From Vespula vulgaris (Eukaryota > Arthropoda > Insecta > Hymenoptera > Vespidae): a stretch of 64,000 bases of DNA. Numbering within the stretch: position 1 is the first letter of the stretch; the number at the start of each line of letters is the position of its first letter. The translations under genes and the position numbers were made by a program. Location of the stretch: contig NC_066595.1 of assembly GCF_905475345.1 (NCBI RefSeq), positions 7,291,001-7,355,000 on the forward strand, written 5' to 3'. The notes under the pieces are model-generated. The model was not told where the DNA came from. It was given only the letters and a program-made list of their open reading frames with translations, and ran no database searches. This document shows, piece after piece, positions 48,502 through 61,169 of this stretch.

Positions 48502-50886
48502 CCTCTGTCACGAACGTGAATTATGGTTTCGTGAACTATGACGCGTGTAGACGTGTGTTGTAAAGATTGCCTATGACGTCACCATCTCGACAATTCAGTC
48601 GTGACAGAATCAAAGGTTTGATTTTCAACCGTGACAGTAGCAAACGTGAAAAAGAATGTTTACGTAGATAATTATACTTTTCAATTGTTTTCACTCATGT
48701 GAACTGAAAAGATTAAAAATTCCTCTAAAGATAAACGTGAAAAAAAATTGAAGTGAGCACGACAGCGTGATTCATGTTCGTGGGTCACGCCTCTTGGGAA
48801 TGCAGCATTATAGTTATTTACTTAATAACCGATAAAAGCGAGAGTATTCAATATTTCTCTTCTTTCTTCTTCGGTTAGAGAGACGATACTAAGTGAACGA
48901 ATAAATGACGTTATGACATGAATAAGCGATAACTCCATTATATACATTCATTATCAACGTACGCTGAATACGTGAAACGAATCGTAAAATTACTTGACCC
49001 TCTTTTGAAAATGTCATCCCGGCTATCTGCTCGGCAGAGTTTAACGAATAATCCGATACTTTGCATAAACGATAAAATGTCCTGAAATCGATCTCATCTC
49101 GCGTACTAATTATTGATTAAAAATTGTTCCTTTTTTCGACGGCAATAATCGATTAATTATTTTAACAAGAATGTATCTATTTATTCGTACAATGATATCG
49201 CAGCTTTCATTTCAAATCATACATGTTCTGTAATTAGAAATAACGAATAGCTATCTATTTCGGGATTAATTCGTTAAAAGTAATCATCGATATATACGTT
49301 GATACAAGAGATCTTTCGTATAACATTTAGTATGGTTAATTTGTATTTAACGATTAATAAAACCATCGGAGCGTGATTCACGATAATAAAATTCGTGCGA
49401 AAGGGTATCCGTTAATATCCACATTCAAACGTAAATAGCTTTTATGATACATTTAATTTCATTATTAGCGTGAATTCAAGATTGTTTATGTTGGTTGACG
49501 ATTAAACTTTCTATTTTTCGGAATGGACATTAGCATAACGACGATGTAAAACTAGAAAAGATAAGCCGACGAACATGGTCGTAGGTTTATGAGAACAAAA
49601 TACACCATTTTATGTGTAAATGCCGCTTATGATTTTAAGCGATCTCATGCTCTTGTGCATTTCTATAGGAATTTTGAATATCCTTTTGTCTTCTTCCATA
49701 AAAAAAGACCATAAAATCGAATGAAACGAACGTTCGAATCGGCGTGGAAATAAACTATTGTTAAAAAATGTGAAAATCATTATATACGTTACTTTAACAT
49801 AACGCATTACCCATAGGATTCAATCCTTAGCGATAGTATGAATAAAAAAATAATATAATCGCGCTATAATCGACGATCTAATTTATTTGATTTTAATGAA
49901 AAAATAAGGAGAAGAAGAAGAAGAAAAGGAAAGGAGGGAGAAAAGAAGAAATTAAAAGAGAGAAACATATTAAACGCGAAAAATTCGCAATGTGGTTTCA
50001 GCGTTCGATAGAAAATTAGATAAAGTCATGGGAGATTTCGTGAATGGTCCGGAACGGTCGGGAACGCACGTCCGGTATTTTGTGCCGGTAGGTATTATTT
50101 TCGAAGCATTTTCCCGACATTTTCCTAGCATTTTCGAGCTCGACGCGATATAGTCAACGAGGGAGAGTGCATTAGAGAAGAGTGCACGGAAGAGCACGGT
50201 AACGGCGTGCACGACCATTAGGAGAATTACCAAGGTGCGTCGTTGCTGTTTTTTGTCGGCTCGAGCGCGGAAAATTGGCTCGTTTATTGCGTTTTCGTTG
50301 TCACTGAACGAATCGACAGAGGCGACACTCGATCTCTCATAATAGTATTTTATCAAAAACGCCTTTTCTTTTCTCTCTTTCTCTCTGTCGTGATTCAAGC
50401 AAAATCAAAGTTTAGCGAATTTGTTTATTGTTATATCGAAATATCGAAAGTAACTTTCGATCGTCGTAATCGTCACCTTAGAAACGTCGCTTGGCAAACG
50501 CGTTCTTCGTTCTCACTGTACTTGGATCGATGCCCACCTTTTATAATGTTCGTGGCTTAAAAAGATCTTAAAAGAGGATAGATTTCACGATGCGGTGTGC
50601 TCGTAAAGCGAAATTCTCCGAGCAATTTCTACGGTTGCTCCTTTTCCAAAGAGGATTAAATCTCCCATCGGAAGATACTTATGTGTCTTTCTTTTAATCT
50701 CGCCAAACAGGCTTCTCTTTCGAAGATTGAAACGTTTTCACATACGTCCAATCAACGTATTTTTATAATTTTCTTAAATGCTTTTGATTTCTTAAATGTT
50801 TTAGATCATTTTTCTCTATCTCTATTTTTCAATCCTTGTTCTTCAATTCTTTTATTACGTTATGTTGTGTATACACATATACACAC

Positions 50887-50948
50887 ATTCATAGGCATTA
50901 ATACATACACACACACACACATATATATACATGTTAATGCCTATGAAT
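50887..50948. repeat. 15-bp inverted repeat around a CA/TA repeat
   Basis: ATTCATAGGCATTAA at 50887-50901 is matched by its exact reverse complement at 50934-50948. The loop is a (CA)(TA) microsatellite. Confidence 0.88.
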
Positions 50949-53543
50949 CGTAAAATGAAATTACAATATATGTATTAATGTATACATCAAATTTGTTACT
51001 CAATAAAATATGTTAACTTGTCATGAAAATTTAAGCATCTCCTAATAAACAGGTAGGTACGTGAATAATACTTATTTATCTTTTATACTTTCGTACTACA
51101 AAAAAAAAAGAAAAACAAAACAAAAAAATATTACACCTACCTATTCTTTGATATATTCATTTATTTTATTTTTAATATATTTATTTTATTTTCAATTAAA
51201 ATAAATCTCACATGGATTTGCATTCATCGCTAGAAAACCTTTCGTGCATGTCGAAGGGAGTGGGATTATTTGATATATTTTTGTGTTATAGGGATTCAAA
51301 GAGATTTTTAAAAAAGAAGATATTTCATTTTTTATCTGTTTGCAAAAATATGAGAGAAACAAAATCGAAAAAAAAACGAAATATTTTCAACGAAAAGAAT
51401 TTTCAATATACTCTTATTCTACTGATCAAATAAAAATGTAGCTAATAATTATGTTGATACCGTCAGCTCATCCAACGTAAAATGAAAAACTCAACGAAGT
51501 CTTTAGAGCTGATATAGCACGAAGGAGGAATGTTCTCAAGATTCGGCCAACTGCGAAATATTACAATTTAGAGAGAGAGAGAGAGGGAGAGAGAGAGAGA
51601 GAGATAAAAGTGAATATAATACGTCATATAATACGAAAGTCGTTCGTATCTTTTAAAAAAGAAAGCCTACGTTATACGAAAAATCAAATATTCTATTTAT
51701 CTTATATCATTTTAAATAAAAAATATTTACCTACATTTTTTAGTTTCTTACATTCGTAGTAAAAATAAATAAATTTCGCGAACATTTTGTTTAATTCATT
51801 TTTTCCTAGCAGTAATAAAATATAGTATGTGATATCTTAAAAATCGATAACGTTACTAGAAACGACAATATAATAAATTCCTCGTTCATCATTTTTGCTC
51901 TTTTCATTCTTCGCTTGTCATTCGATAAAAATAGAATGCACTCTTTTATGAAGCGAACATTAATTTCAAATTTTCTTTGAACTATCATATTAAATCCTTT
52001 GCTTAAAGAGACGATCACGAGCGTCCTTTGTCGTAATAAAATAATAATCTCTGGTTTATTAGTACAGATTAAAATTTTGAAAGAGGATGAATGCGAACTG
52101 ATAACTCGTGAAAAGTAAAACTAATTGCAGTGGCAATATTTGCAGAATGACGAATCATTTCATTCAAAAAAAAAAAAATCAAACAATGAATAATAAAATC
52201 GAGCTACCGAATAACTGTGATCAACGAAAAACAAAATCCTCTGGTATTTTTAATGTGCCGCGAGCGAATGGAACATAGCTGTGTCATATGATCGGCTAAT
52301 TGCCTCCCATTTAACTGGGTTTTAACCAGCCGCTTATCGTTTGGCAACGATATTCCCAAACTCTCCGACATCGTTTCGGACGCGTTGTAGGCATTCGCCT
52401 TCGCATCGAATGCCAACGGGAAAGTGGCTTGTAATCCAAAGCAATTTAAAGATAACGAAAAACGATATCGCCCTTACCACGCACGGCTCGATAAATTTCC
52501 CAGGACCTTCCAGAGCGTTCGAGATAAAAATCCTGGCTTATCGTCACAAACGAGAAAGTTCCACTTGCTTTCCAATATTTTTGAAAAAACATTCTATAAT
52601 CTCGACGTCAGTATCTAATTATTACACATAATTAATATTTCGCTTTGTGATTCGTCGAAGTTGAATGTAAAATCGATAGAATTGACCTCAATGATATCAA
52701 CGACATAGAGAAGATGTAAAGGGTTTTGTGTTCTTATTATTAAACTCGCATAATTAACCTGAAATGAATATATACACATTTTATTGTTGAATTAACAATA
52801 AGCTTTCAACGTATCATCGTTTCAAACTATCATCAACCTTTCGTTAATGTACTTATCGTTAGTTATCGAAATACTGACTATGAGATAAAAGTTTTCTAAG
52901 CTTCTTTTACGTTCGTAGAAAACCATAGACGATAAGTGTCCGTGACAAGAGCTTTCCGATAAAACTTTCTCACCAGCGAATACGTTAGCAAACACTTTTA
53001 ATCCGATGAGGCGTAACTTTTCATTGGCTCTCTGCAACGATGCCGAAATCGATGACGAACTCGTTTCTCTATTCGTCCATCCGAAAATAGATAACCCGCT
53101 CTCCTGAAAACCAGAACAACTTCACCAAGTTAGGAATAGAACGTATAGAGATATAACGTCCATAGAGAAAACTTTTCTAATCTAGCTCGAAGTAGGCGCA
53201 AGAAACGCAACCACGAATTTCTTTCTACGCCAACGCTCCATTTAAGGAAACACTTTAATTAAGCTCTCTTTTTTCTTTACTCGCGAAGTTCGAAGAATGA
53301 GATACGATCGACTTTAAATTATAAATGACGTTGCAAGATACCATCTTTTCTTTATTTGTAATATACAATTGTAAATTATAAGATGAAAAAACAAATTGTA
53401 CAACGAAAACGGAAAAAGATCTTTGACCAATAGAAGGAACAAAGATTATGATAATCTTTTCATTCGACCATTCTTCTACAGAATATATTTTGTAGAGATT
53501 TTCAGAAAAATGAAGGAATGAAAGCAGAAAGAAAGAAAATAGA

Positions 53544-53552
<9 letters not shown>

Positions 53553-53608
<56 letters not shown>
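53553..53608. repeat. (GA)n microsatellite
   Basis: A 56 bp GA run, the longest of its kind in the window. Confidence 0.95.
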
Positions 53609-53610
<2 letters not shown>

Positions 53611-54539
53611 AAGATATTTCCTCAGGATGTACTCAGAAAAGCTACCACGAAGTGGACGGAAGTAAGATACGGAGTTTCTACTTTAAATAAGCCACTACTA
53701 TGCAGTGGGTCAATGGCTGCATGTTAAGATTTGAATACTCGTTTTCCAAAAAAAAACAAAAAATTGTATTTTCACAAATGTGCTTTTCAACAAATTTCAT
53801 ATCGAGAGAGTATACAAATTATCAAAAATTAATAAACCATAGGCAATATTCGTTGCAACATAATATATTCTAGTGGTAAATAAATCATTCGACAAAATAA
53901 TTCAATAAATAAATGAATGTTATGTTATATAACTATATAAAAAGGATTGAAATGGAATTAATAATAAATATCTAATCATGAAAATTTCCACTTGAATTTT
54001 CCCCGCTAGTTACAACGCCATCGGTCGGAGAAAGCGGCAAACAGTAAGTTCCTCTAGAATCACAGTTATCCACTTGGAAAGAAGTTGAAATTATTTCAGG
54101 GTTCGTGTCTCGGCTAAAACTCTACTAGCATTGCGAAAACGCACACGTTATAATACCTGTTGCTTGGCCTCTCAAGTATGTGCGCAACTTTAATCGATCC
54201 TAATTCCGACATTCGTACAACTTTCAAGAAAATGATTTTCCTCTTCATTGTGTTAAATTAAAATCGAAATTATAAAGACACTATTTTCGAAATTATCTAT
54301 TAAAATATCGACAGAGAATTAGAACTTAATTGATATATTGTATAAATTCGTTGATTATAAATTTGATTTTAAACTTGTCATATAAAACGGACAAAATTAT
54401 TCTCGTTTCATATATACACATATGATATATTATATAATTAACATCATATAAAATTGATCTGTTTACATTTACATATAAATAAGTCGAACAGAAAAAAATA
54501 GATAGAAATAATAAAGAAATAAAGATGATAAGACAAATA

Positions 54540-54720
54540 GTTTGGGAGAAGAGGCACGTGGTAACAGGTGACGCATGCGCAAACGCTCTTCGAGCACGTG
54601 GCCGGCTCGAGAAGGAGAATTCAGAAATCGGCTAAGTTCGGGTAGCTTCGTGAGTCGACGACCGAACAACCGAGGACAGTCGTGCGCCGGCCGCTGTCAC
54701 GGTAGGATGTGTTTGTTTAT
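54540..54720 (+). promoter_or_regulatory. CpG-rich promoter-like stretch
   Basis: A GC/CpG-rich island in AT-rich DNA holding two CACGTG E-box palindromes and a CGCATGCGCA core close to the NRF-1/Ewg palindrome. It is followed by GCCGGCCGCTGTCACG and a donor-like GTAGGAT. It could be a TATA-less promoter with a 5' non-coding exon for a plus-strand gene, possibly the receptor exon 6 kb downstream. This is inference only. Confidence 0.25.
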
Positions 54721-55803
54721 GTTGGCGCGACAATGATCTTCGAGTATCCTTAGAGGTTATGTTTACGCGTGTCGTCGCGATAAGACGAGGATCGTTTGGA
54801 TTGCGTCTTATAAATTACTTCTCCCTCATCTTTTAAAAGCAACTTCATCTTCATTTCTCCAACTTTACGAAGAGGATCAAGGAAATTCAACTGACAACGT
54901 TCTTCGCTAAATCAACTTAAGGATCGAAGGAAGAAAGATGGAGAAATTATCCTAAGTACACAAACAAAATGTTCTCATTATTCTATTTATCGTTAGCATT
55001 ATATTCGTTATTGTTATCGTTTCTTTCTATATTATTTTTAATAACCTATGCGATATATGTGATTTTATTTCGTAATTTTTACAAGAAAAAATTCAATGTA
55101 GCCATTTATCGATTACCCACGTGGTGTCTTTTAAGAGACACAGTACACTCAAGAGACGCGTTTTTTATTTCGCTAAGGATTATATAAACAGGTCAAGTAT
55201 ACGACTCGAACGTCCTCCTTTTATCGGGGCGCACTAGTAAGTTAGTTAGGCGAATATGGAGCACGTCGAAGGAAGGAATCGTTGACCGTTCGAAGTCTTA
55301 CGATTTCAACTACGAAGCTTCTCTTTTTTTCTCGTTCTTTTGAATAAAACAACGATGCTAAAGAAACTTTCTTTACGAATCGAATTTTCTTTCCAACTTT
55401 TATATGAGGACATTCAAGTACTAGATACTACGTTTACAACTTTGTTTTTAATTTGAATTTACGTTCGAGATCGTATTTAATTGCTTCTTAATAATCTTCG
55501 AACGAAAGAATACACTTTCTCTTTTTTTTATTTTATTTTTCTCGAGAAGAACTACGAAGACAGGGATCTGTAATCGTTAATAATTTTTTTCAACTGTATA
55601 CGTACGCATTATGTACGCGTATTTACATAAAATACGTTCTTTTAATAATTGTTAGAACCTCGAATATAAACGATCGTTGACCTTCTAGAACACGTGGTAG
55701 TAGTACACGGTACGATTTCAAGCCGTACAAGTTTTATGCAGAGGCAGCCATTTGTTCAGAACGTGTAGTGTGGTAATCCTCGAATATCATTTTCAGAGGA
55801 AAT

Positions 55804-55832
55804 ATATATATATATATATGTATGTATGTATG
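55804..55832. repeat. (TA)/(TATG) simple repeat
   Basis: A short TA run continuing as TATG tetranucleotides. A (CA)(TA) run of similar size lies at about 55969-55999. Confidence 0.85.
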
Positions 55833-55968
55833 TGTAAAACTAATTTTACAATCGACCCTGATTATCCTTCGTTACTGCGACCAATTAAAACGAATTTGTA
55901 GTACATAGATCCTTCGAGGAGAAGAAAGTTACGTCGATTTTAATTGGATCAAAAGTAAACACAAACAT

Positions 55969-56000
<32 letters not shown>

Positions 56001-56861
56001 TCTTTAGTTAATATAAAATTGTGAGTATAAATCAATTTTTTCTTTTTTTCTTTTTTTTCTATTCTTTTTTTCCCCCTTTTTTCTTTAAAAGACAGCACTC
56101 AAAACGTCAATGTAATTCGATCGAAAAGCAGTTTACGACATCGTAACTATCGGTGAGATCTGTAAATCTAGTGTGTTTCACGCGGTGAATTGCTTTTCAC
56201 GGCAACTAAACGTGAACTATTTTGTCCCACGTGCGAACGGAAGTACCGGCAAATTAAAGTGGAACGTGCTTTCGTCCTTCGTTTCTTCCTTCTTTTCTCT
56301 CGCACGTGCACCTGCTTTTCGCGTATCCTTTTCTAACACGAGATCATTCCATTTTTGTTCTTTTATCGTTGCTACGATAATCGTTGAAAAAGAAAAAAAA
56401 AAAAAAGAACAGAAAAGAAAAAGGAAAGAAAAATAGAAAGAAAACGTTGTATCATTTCGAGATTTATTCATTATTATTCATTAACCAAAACGGATAATGA
56501 TTTTCTTTATTCTTTTTTTTTTTTTTTATTTATTTACTTTATAAACTTCCATCTCAAATACGAAGGAAAGAAAGAGATTTCAATTGTTTTCGGTGTTTTA
56601 TCTTTTTCATAATAACCTTTATATACTCGTGGTGGTTAACTGCATTCGTGTCTCGTTTTAATTCCACGTTCATAAAATTACGGAGATATTTTAACGAGCT
56701 CGCGGTTGAAAAGTTTACAGAGTCATTAAGCTTTATCTCCATTTAGAGTTAGTAATTTACTTCACTATCTGACTTGTTTTTTTTTTTGTTTGCTTATTTC
56801 CTTTATCTTTTTTTTTTTAATCGCGTAATAATATAACGGATCGTAAAAAAAATGTATATTG

Positions 56862-56868
<7 letters not shown>

Positions 56869-56917
<49 letters not shown>
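56869..56917. repeat. (GA)n microsatellite
   Basis: A 49 bp GA run. Confidence 0.95.
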
Positions 56918-56920
<3 letters not shown>

Positions 56921-58337
56921 GAAATGAAGAAAGAGAGAATAAAATCATTTTGAAGAAACGTTACATATGTTTGCATTCTTTCGAAATGTACGAAATGTAG
57001 ATAGAAAGAAAGAAGAGAAAGAAAAAATACGAAGGAAAGTAATGTTCGCACGTATCAACTTAACTGTATCCATATGATATCGTAAAGATGTTTTGGAAGG
57101 ACGATAAATCACGAAGATGGGTAGAAAAAGGAAAAGCTGCTAAGTGAAAAATATATATTCGTAAAATGGTTTTACGAAGGTGACCAACTTTCCCTCTTTC
57201 TCTCTCACTCTTTCTATCTTCCTTTCTCTCTCTCTCCCTTTTTCTCTTCGCTTCCTATCCTTTTCCGAATTCCTCCTTTTCTCCACCTTTCCCGTGATTA
57301 AGGCGTTTCTATAGCCACGACGAATTATCGTCGAATAAAGTCGCTCGATTAAGGCGAACTGCGAGCGACGGCAAACGAATCGGAAGAATTTCGTTTAACA
57401 GCTCGCTCGTCTTCTTTTCAAAGGACTCTCAAGTTGGGATTCAAGAGAGCAAGACTAAAATGAAAAGAGAGAGAGAGAGAGAGAGGGAGAGAGGGAGACT
57501 ATCTTTCAATGATTTCCACTATCTCCCTTTTCTACATATTAATTATAGAAAAATCGATCGTTAAAATAGATTATTATGTATAAAAAAACAAAAGGAGATG
57601 ACTAAGGGTTTCCTTTTATTATCGTCTACCAATGTATAATTTCGACCACGTGAACTATAATTCTCCTTGTTCCTCTGCCAATGCTTAGGTATGCATAAAA
57701 ATGTGTAAAAGAGAACCCGTTATATTACTTTTCGCATGAGAGATCACCGATATTAAAAACGTAGTTGGTTTATTACATTTTTTCTTTCAGCAAGTATCGA
57801 ACCTCACAAATTCTTTTTCCCATATGCGTTTGGTAATATGGTTGAGAAGGTTTTTCGGAATAAGTAACGTTACAATTTTTTTTTTATCTTTTCTCTTTAT
57901 TTTCTTCTCTCTCCTTTTTTTTTATTATAACAAGTTCATTCTTAAAAGAAGTATCATTATGCAAAGCGATGATCCTACTTAAATGGAGGAATTTGAAATG
58001 TAAATCTTTGAAGAAAATGTAAATTTTACGAAATCCATGAGCAATGATTTCGTGTATATTCAGGAAAGAATACGAAACATGCTTTAATTAGAATCTTTTC
58101 ATTTTAATATCGTATAAATTACATTTAGAACTTTTATAAATGATTCTCTTTTTTGTACTTACACTTTTTGTTTTTCAATGCTAAACTTTCGTGAGTGTCG
58201 AAGAAGAAGATCGTGGGTGCAAATAGGAAACATTCAAGGTGATCGGCCAACATCCGGGTGATTCGACTACGATTCGATGACCGCATTGAAAACCTATATA
58301 TGTTGTGTATACATAGATACATATATATATGTACATA

Positions 58338-58340
<3 letters not shown>

Positions 58341-58374
<34 letters not shown>
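58341..58374. repeat. (AT)n microsatellite
   Basis: A 34 bp AT run flanked by ATGTAC-type imperfect repeats. Confidence 0.95.
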
Positions 58375-58377
<3 letters not shown>

Positions 58378-60364
58378 TATATATGTACACCTTATGTAGG
58401 AAGTCGAAGTAGGAACGAACTCTGACTCATAAACTCTAGCCAATGTATGTGCTTTGAAAACACGCGCTTTCGAAAAGTCGCCAGCCAGTCTGCGAGTTGG
58501 CACCACCACAAAATATACGACATCGGAATCTTTCCACGAACGAACTAAAAGTCGTACCATTGTTTCTTCTGAAGCGAGGCGTATACCAAGAAGAAAAGCG
58601 AGCTTCCCCCTTTCTCCCTCTTTCCTTTCCCCATTTTCTCGATCCTCCTCCAACGCTCATGAAGGAATCACGACATTGAATTAAAGTCTCGTACACTTAG
58701 TTTTCCGAAGCTCATTTCTCTTTTCGTCTTCTTGTAACCCGGACCATTTGATTTCACTTTATATATATATAGGGTAATAAGAGTAAAAACCGGAATCAAT
58801 TGCGTCATTCGAAAGGAAGTAATAATAATAACGAAAAAAAGGAAAAACAAAGCTATATAGAAAGTATATAAAATAAATAAATAATATATAGTAGAAAAAG
58901 TAAAATAAATAGAATAATAATCAAATACAAAAAAAAAGAAAAGAAAATAAAACAAGATTAGCAACTGTGTTTTCAAGGGTATTATTCAACTGATTTATTT
59001 TATATAAACAGCCAATCGTATCGTCCGTGTTCGTCGAAAAGATAGAATGGAGAAGAATCGAAGTAGATACCTATCGGTTATCTATGTTGTGGATTTTTCC
59101 CTTTGCATTGAAACCCTGAAGCTAATTTCCTTTACGAAGAAGCCCCCAAAGCACTGTGCTTCTGTCTCTCTCTCCCTCCCTTTCTTTCTCTCCCTCTTTC
59201 CCTTACTCTTACTTCTCTCTTTTTCTTTCTATTCGACTAACTCACTCATTCTTTTTATTCTCGATACAATGTAATCGTACGCTCTCTTCGTAGCTCGTTC
59301 GCGGGTTTGCTCGTGTTAGTTTGGAAAAAAAGAAAACGACGCGTATCGAAGGAGAAAGCGTCTAGACAAATTTCTGGCGTTGTGCTACGAGCCAATCCAT
59401 TTGCCAGATCGCTATAGACATAGCAGAGTATGGAGACTTTATCGTTCGATGGAAAAAAGAAAAGAGAAAAGGAAAAAAGAACAAAACGGCAGGATGAAAA
59501 TGCGTCGATATCGTCAGCCTTTATTTCTCCGACTTTTAAAAAATTTTAAATATACGCTTGACCGATAGAAATGTCCATCTTATTTATGAACGAATGAAGA
59601 GACATCTTATATATACATATATATACGTCGCTAAAGCTAGACAACTTTGAAAGCTTTCCAAGATAGTCGTGGCAAATCTCCTTTATCATTTTAACATTAC
59701 GTTCTCCAAAGTTATTTTACATTTGAATTTCTCGCCCTTCCTTTATAGCTATAGATGTTCCCTCTTTCCGTCTTCATTATCGATCGTAACCAAGACTAAG
59801 AAAAATCTCTCGACGAGAGGCACTTTTTCAATGGTTGTTCGTTAAAATATCATTTGTTCGTAATGAACGAAAAAACTTAAAAACTCGAAACTCCCTCTTG
59901 AAATCGGAATTTAACGTTACTCTTGAAGAAAAATATATATATATAACGAAAATTTATTCTTCCTTCAAGTTAGAATAGCACAAGAATAAAAGTATACGGA
60001 ATATCGTTGACCAGAAAACTGACAAAGCTATACACTTTTCGCATGCGAGTAGTTTCGATTGAGACCGGGCAGAATTACGGTTCACAGTAAAATCAGAAAC
60101 GACTCACGCGTAGCAATGTATTTCCACTCGTGACTACCAAACGCGATGCTTTTCGATATTCGAAAGAGCTTCGAGTACCATCGATATTTATCGGTAAAAG
60201 GCTAAAAATGTCAAAGACCGCTGTCGACTGTTGAAACTTAAAATAATGTAATGCGCATATGTACCGACTAATATTATCGTTCATTGAAAAATAATATAAT
60301 AATATAGAAAGTAAATATTTTAAATCTCGCCATTTTTCAAACTTTATTTGTGTTTCGTTATATC

Positions 60365-60372
<8 letters not shown>

Positions 60373-60397
<25 letters not shown>
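60373..60397. repeat. Poly(A) tract
   Basis: 25 consecutive A residues followed by GAAA units. No retrocopy was identified upstream of it. Confidence 0.9.
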
Positions 60398-61075
60398 GAA
60401 AAAGAAAGAAAAACAACAAATACTGCCTCGTTCGTCCTCGTTCGAAGCATTTCGATGTACATGTCCAACCGTATCATTTTTTATAACGACAAATAAATAT
60501 GCGCATTGGCAAACGCGTCGAATGCGTTGGGAGATATAGGAAAACGGTCTATCAATAACTTGAAAATATAGAAACAGATCTCGTCGCCTTGAGATACATG
60601 AGAATTTATTCTCGATATACATAATCATAAATTTCTTTCAAGTACATGCATAGTGAGTGTGTAGAAACCAAAAAAAAAAAAAAGAAAAAAATACTCTCAA
60701 GTTACTTCAAATGGAACAATTTTACGCAGAGTCGAATTATTCAGGATGATAAAATCAAATATAAGATTATCACGTTTCAAAAAAAAAAAAATGAAAATAC
60801 GAAACAAAACGAAACAAGAAAACATTTTTAAATATAGCAACGATAAAGATGACAAAAAAACGAATCTTTTCTACAATAACGTGTTACATTTATTCTGATC
60901 CATCGTAATTCTTTATACGTTGAAAGAAAAATCGATGAACAATCTGTACGAGTAGAATTTTTTTTGAAAATTTTCAGATAAATGCAAGAATCGGAGAAAT
61001 TCCATTGCCGTTGGGCATAGACGCGCGTGAAAAGGGCCACCGAAGGGCCACAACGCTGGGTTTTCGAGATGAGCT

Positions 61076-61169
61076 ATGAATCTGGGCTATCTGCTAGCCT
61101 CCATCTTCGTCCTTCAGCTGCTTCAGCTGCCATTTGTCGTCGAAACCTTACCCTCTGTCGTGAAAATCG
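61076..61169 (+). CDS. First coding exon, probable kainate-type ionotropic glutamate receptor (partial)
   Basis: The exon reads MNLGYLLASIFVLQLLQLPF followed by VVETLPSVVKI and ends with a G before GTGAGT (phase 1). The first 20 or so residues are a typical signal peptide. LPSVVKIG right after it matches the usual start of the extracellular amino-terminal domain of insect kainate-type receptors (xxVIKIGxLF). In that family the first exon commonly ends here. The ligand-binding and channel exons are not in the remaining 2.8 kb, so the gene would continue beyond the right edge. Another secreted or type I membrane protein starting the same way is possible. An out-of-frame ATG lies 7 nt upstream at 61069 and overlaps this start. 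Confidence 0.5.

Larger units (their letters stand above)
46282..61075. other. Gene-poor region right of the cluster
   Basis: Nearly 15 kb without a supportable coding region on either strand. It is AT-rich with many simple repeats, two inverted repeats (48450-48501 and 50887-50948) and one CpG-rich promoter-like stretch around 54540-54720. Some of it may be upstream sequence or a first intron of the receptor gene at 61 kb. Confidence 0.55.

Noticed and set aside
52204..52416. Minus-strand frame of 70 codons with non-repetitive composition
   Set aside because: No signal peptide, no domain recognised, no TATA box or splice partner; composition alone is not enough.
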